This document shows, piece after piece, positions 4,177 to 6,851 of a DNA stretch of 6,851 bases. The DNA comes from Bacteroidota bacterium (lineage in GTDB: Bacteria; Bacteroidota; Bacteroidia; Chitinophagales; Chitinophagaceae): NCBI GenBank assembly GCA_023386855.1, contig JAEWIW010000277.1, positions 1-6,851 of the forward strand. The letters are read 5' to 3'. The notes beneath the pieces are model-generated. The model ran no database searches. It was not told the DNA's origin and saw only the letters and a list, made by a program, of their open reading frames with translations. Position numbers and translations under genes: made by a program. Position 1 is the first letter of the stretch; every line of letters begins with the position of its first letter.

Positions 4177-6851
4177 ATGAAAAAGAATCAGCAACACGAA
4201 GAAAGTTCTTCTTCCGGTATGTCGCATGCTTCACCCAAAACCGGGATGGGAAATGGAAAAACTTCCGCGATGGGAGGCGGCATGGCCAAACCATCCCCCA
4301 TGGGCCAGGGAGGAATGGGGCAAACTGGTATGAAATCGCAAGGTGGAAGCATCAAAGCAGGTAATGACCTGGGCAGGAAAAATCAGCCCCAGGGTGGAAA
4401 CATGCCCGGCTCAGGATCACGTGGTGGTGGTATGCCCGGAAATGAGCCCATGGGCAAAGGCATGCAGGGAATGGGTTATGGTATGCCTGGCGATACCGGT
4501 GGTGCAGGATATGGCGCGCAAAAAAGTGGAATGGGTGGTGAAGAAGGGGGTGGACAGATCCCGGTGCTGGTGGAAGTAAGGATGCCCTCACAACAATCAA
4601 GGGGAACTGCACTTGATATGAGTGCCGGGCTTGAAGTGTCAGGGTTCCAGGTAGACAGCAGCTATGAGCCTGTGCCCATGGTGGTGGATACGAAAGGATT
4701 AAGCCGCGGTATTGCCGGCGAAAGCATAATACGTGAAGAACAAACCATGATCGTAAGAGGAGTGGTGGATCCTTCCCGTATCGCTGAGCTCGAGCGTCAG
4801 CCGAACGTGGTAAAGGTTTGGAAGGATTCCCCGATTGCACCTTTCCAGTTTAATGCTATGGAAGAAGCAGTGGCTGAACCAAAGCTCAGGGAAAAAAAGG
4901 CGCCGGGTGCCTTTGTGCTGAAACAGCAGCCTTCACTGGCAACCTGCCCAATCGGAACCTGTGATTGCGATCCTGGAACGCCAAAAGGAACCATTGCGGA
5001 TGTGGCCAGCTACCTGGGTGTTGACCAGATCTGGAATGCGGGTTTCCGCGGGGAAGGCATTGTTGTAGGAGTGGTTGACGGAGGTATCACGGCTGCAGGA
5101 AGACCGATCAGTTCTTCTGATACCGGCAATCCATCCTGGCCAAATAAACTGGTGCCCAGGGTTATCGGTGGCTGGCCTACGACCAACTGGGGTACTACAG
5201 GTGTTTCCTGGGGATGGCATGGTAACATGTGTTCAACAGATGTGCTGGGCATGGCACCAAATGCACAGGTATATGATATCCGCATAGCGGAAAGCACTAT
5301 TTCAGCCACTATTTCCTCTGCGCTGAGTGGCTTCCAGTGGGCAATCGACCAGCACCGGGCCGACGGAACACCGCAGGTTCTTACCAACAGCTGGGGTATG
5401 TTCCAGAAGGTGTGGGATGAAGCTTATGCTACCGATCCTAATCACCCCTTTACCCGTAAAGTGGTGGAAGCGCTCGATGAAGGTATCCTGGTTTTATTTG
5501 CTGCAGGTAACTGTGGCGGTACTTGTCCTGATGGAAGATGTTCCTCCGATAATGGCCCGGGCAAAAGCATCTGGGGTGCCAATGGACATCCCAGGGTGAT
5601 GACGGTAGGTGCGGTCAATAAAGATGAATCCTTTGTGGGATACAGCAGCCAGGGGCCAGCGGCGCTCGACCAGTACAAGCCTGATTTCTGCTCTGTCACT
5701 CATTTCACGGGATTTTTCAACAGCGATAGTGGAACTTCTGCAGCCACCCCTATATGTGCCGGGGTAGTGGCTTTGCTGAAACAGGCCAATCCTTCGCTGA
5801 CCCAGGACAGGGTAAAAACCGTACTGAAATCCACTGCCAAGGACATTGGTCCTGCTGGTTTTGATTTTCATTCCGGCTCGGGCATCATCCGTCCGAAAAT
5901 GGCGCTGGATACACTGGTGGAAACTCCATCATTACCTGGTCCGGTGGTCAGTTGGGGACCCGACAGGCTGGATGCATTTGTGATAGGAACCGACAGGGCG
6001 CTGTACCATAAATGGTGGGATGGCTCAAACTGGGGACCGAATGTTACCGGTTATGAATATATGGGAGGTATAATCCAGGGCAGGCCCGAAGTCATCAGCT
6101 GGGGAACAAACCGGCTGGATGTATTTGTGAAGGGAACTGATAATGCGCTTTACCATAAGTGGTTTGGAGGTGCTGGCTGGGGCCCTTCTATAACTGACTA
6201 TGAATACATGGGAGGAATTATCCAGGGGCACCCGAGGGTAGTATCCTGGGGATCTGACCGGCTTGATGTATTTGTGGTGGGCACCGACCATGGGCTCTAC
6301 CATAAGTGGTGGGATGGTTATGCATGGGGCCCATCCGTGACCGGTTATGAATACCTTGGTGGTGTGATCAATGGATCGCCTGAAGTGGTATCATGGGGAA
6401 AGGACCGGCTCGACATATTTGTTGTGGGAACCGATGGCGCCCTTTACCATAAATGGTGGGATGGAACCAGCTGGGGCCCTTCCATAACCGGATATGAGTA
6501 TATGGGTGGAATCATTGTTGGTCAGCCAAAGGTGGTGAGCTGGGGTGCGAACCGGCTTGATGTATTTGTTATTGGAACTGATTCGGCATTATATCATAAA
6601 TGGTGGGATGGCGCTAACTGGGGACCATCGCTCACCGGTTGGGAATATATGGGAGGAACTATTATTGGTAATCCTGAAGTGGTATGCTGGGGACCGGAAA
6701 GGCTGGATGTATTTGTAGTGGGTACCGACTCAGCGCTGTATCATAAATGGTATGGCGGAGGATGGGGACCTTCCATAACAGATTATGAATATATGGGAGG
6801 TGTTATCAATGGTGATCCAAGGGTGGTAAGCTGGGGACCGGAGCGACTGGA
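4177..6851 (+). CDS. Subtilisin-family (S8) protease with Gly/Met-rich N-terminus and C-terminal propeller repeats; 3' end outside window
   Basis: The frame is open for 891 codons and runs off the edge. In order: a polar start [14 protein letters not shown] with no hydrophobic signal segment; a Gly/Met-rich stretch (about 14-126); a domain at about 127-224 ending [20 protein letters not shown], which resembles an I9-type subtilase propeptide; a linker with [12 protein letters not shown] (257-267); the S8 domain at about 272-582; then 49-residue repeats from 592. The catalytic set is complete: D301 (GVVDGGI), H348 (GWHGNM), oxyanion N445 (AAGNCGG) and S521 (SGTSAATP). The His motif is unusual: [14 protein letters not shown] replaces the longer HGTHVAG form. 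Nine cysteines lie in the protease half. The repeats resemble DUF346/PLL-type beta-propeller lectin blades. It is probably a protease targeted to a glycan or surface. Absence of a signal peptide leaves its location uncertain: cytoplasmic, released by lysis, or exported by a non-Sec route. The ATG at 4177 is the only start that includes the polar N-terminus; internal ATGs within the Met-rich region cannot be excluded. Confidence -1.
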   Translation, partial: MKKNQQHEESSSSGMSHASPKTGMGNGKTSAMGGGMAKPSPMGQGGMGQTGMKSQGGSIKAGNDLGRKNQPQGGNMPGSGSRGGGMPGNEPMGKGMQGMGYGMPGDTGGAGYGAQKSGMGGEEGGGQIPVLVEVRMPSQQSRGTALDMSAGLEVSGFQVDSSYEPVPMVVDTKGLSRGIAGESIIREEQTMIVRGVVDPSRIAELERQPNVVKVWKDSPIAPFQFNAMEEAVAEPKLREKKAPGAFVLKQQPSLATCPIGTCDCDPGTPKGTIADVASYLGVDQIWNAGFRGEGIVVGVVDGGITAAGRPISSSDTGNPSWPNKLVPRVIGGWPTTNWGTTGVSWGWHGNMCSTDVLGMAPNAQVYDIRIAESTISATISSALSGFQWAIDQHRADGTPQVLTNSWGMFQKVWDEAYATDPNHPFTRKVVEALDEGILVLFAAGNCGGTCPDGRCSSDNGPGKSIWGANGHPRVMTVGAVNKDESFVGYSSQGPAALDQYKPDFCSVTHFTGFFNSDSGTSAATPICAGVVALLKQANPSLTQDRVKTVLKSTAKDIGPAGFDFHSGSGIIRPKMALDTLVETPSLPGPVVSWGPDRLDAFVIGTDRALYHKWWDGSNWGPNVTGYEYMGGIIQGRPEVISWGTNRLDVFVKGTDNALYHKWFGGAGWGPSITDYEYMGGIIQGHPRVVSWGSDRLDVFVVGTDHGLYHKWWDGYAWGPSVTGYEYLGGVINGSPEVVSWGKDRLDIFVVGTDGALYHKWWDGTSWGPSITGYEYMGGIIVGQPKVVSWGANRLDVFVIGTDSALYHKWWDGANWGPSLTGWEYMGGTIIGNPEVVCWGPERLDVFVVGTDSALYHKWYGGGWGPSITDYEYMGGVINGDPRVVSWGPERL
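4216..4554 (+). repeat. Gly/Met-rich low-complexity segment of the subtilase (residues 14-126)
   Basis: About 113 residues dominated by Gly, with Met, Ser, Gln, Lys and Pro. Fourteen methionines occur, mostly in GM or MG pairs (for example [13 protein letters not shown] at 93-105), and there is no hydrophobic core. It is likely to be disordered. The pattern is irregular and not an exact tandem repeat. Its role is unknown; export tag, metal-binding tail and flexible spacer are all possible. Confidence -1.
5950..6851 (+). repeat. Tandem 147-bp (49-residue) propeller-type repeats, six complete plus a partial seventh
   Basis: Units begin at the SWG codons 5950, 6097, 6244, 6391, 6538, 6685 and 6829. 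The spacing is 147 bases, except the sixth unit, which is 144 because one residue is missing in [10 protein letters not shown]. The consensus is SWGxxRLDVFVxGTD, then [16 protein letters not shown], then xTxYEYMGGxIxGxPxVV. The blend of RLDVFVxGTDxALYHKW and WGP is what I know from the DUF346 repeat and PLL-family lectins, which form seven-bladed beta-propellers with sugar sites between blades. The copies differ at many third codon positions while the protein is well kept, so they are not a recent expansion. The seventh copy is cut by the window edge. Confidence -1.

Noticed and set aside
4352..4840. 162-codon open frame on the minus strand
   Set aside because: It is antisense to the Gly/Met-rich leader and propeptide of the subtilase; its His/Pro/Cys-rich translation is the complement of Gly/Met codons.
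5950..6851. Regular 147-base repeats as a CRISPR-like or satellite array
   Set aside because: The repeats are in frame, codon-structured, differ at third positions and encode a known type of propeller blade.

Overview
The window looks like a chromosomal segment from a Bacteroidetes bacterium, probably of the Chitinophagaceae type. The pointers are an alaS gene divergent from a membrane-anchored M23 peptidase whose N-terminus (MKKIKYFYNTNTLRYEKL) is of a kind I associate with this phylum, promoter elements resembling the Bacteroidetes TAnnTTTG -7 box, and weak or absent Shine-Dalgarno sequences. The assignment is an inference from family resemblance, not from a search.

Layout. Positions 1-1783 (minus strand) hold alanyl-tRNA synthetase. 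Its reading frame is broken by a TGA at 44-46, exactly where the family has a conserved glycine, and the same frame then continues with good AlaRS sequence to the window edge. Positions 1784-1938 are a divergent promoter region with one candidate promoter per strand and a small dyad over the alaS -7 box. Positions 1939-2910 (plus) encode a single-pass membrane protein with a coiled coil and a complete LytM/M23 zinc endopeptidase domain. Positions 2978-3922 (plus) encode an AraC-family regulator with a cluster of five cysteines in its N-terminal half. Positions 3923-4176 are non-coding and carry a nested dyad, with a 9-bp perfect outer stem and a GC-rich inner hairpin, that ends 12 bases before the next start codon.

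From 4177 to the end (plus) runs one open frame of at least 891 codons that leaves the window. It encodes a subtilisin-family (S8) serine protease of unusual make-up: no recognisable signal peptide, a Gly/Met-rich low-complexity N-terminus, a propeptide-like domain, a catalytic domain with Asp301, His348, Asn445 and Ser521 and several cysteines, and then tandem repeats of 49 residues. Six repeats are complete and a seventh is starting at the edge. The repeats resemble the DUF346/PLL-type beta-propeller lectin repeat, so the protein is probably a protease with a seven-bladed sugar-binding or adhesive propeller at its C-terminus.

The first two genes are housekeeping (translation, cell wall). 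The regulator and the protease look like accessory genes. The regulator lies upstream of the protease in the same orientation, but no sequence evidence shows that it controls the protease. The most notable points are the in-frame TGA in alaS, the protease-propeller architecture, and the dyad in front of the protease gene.
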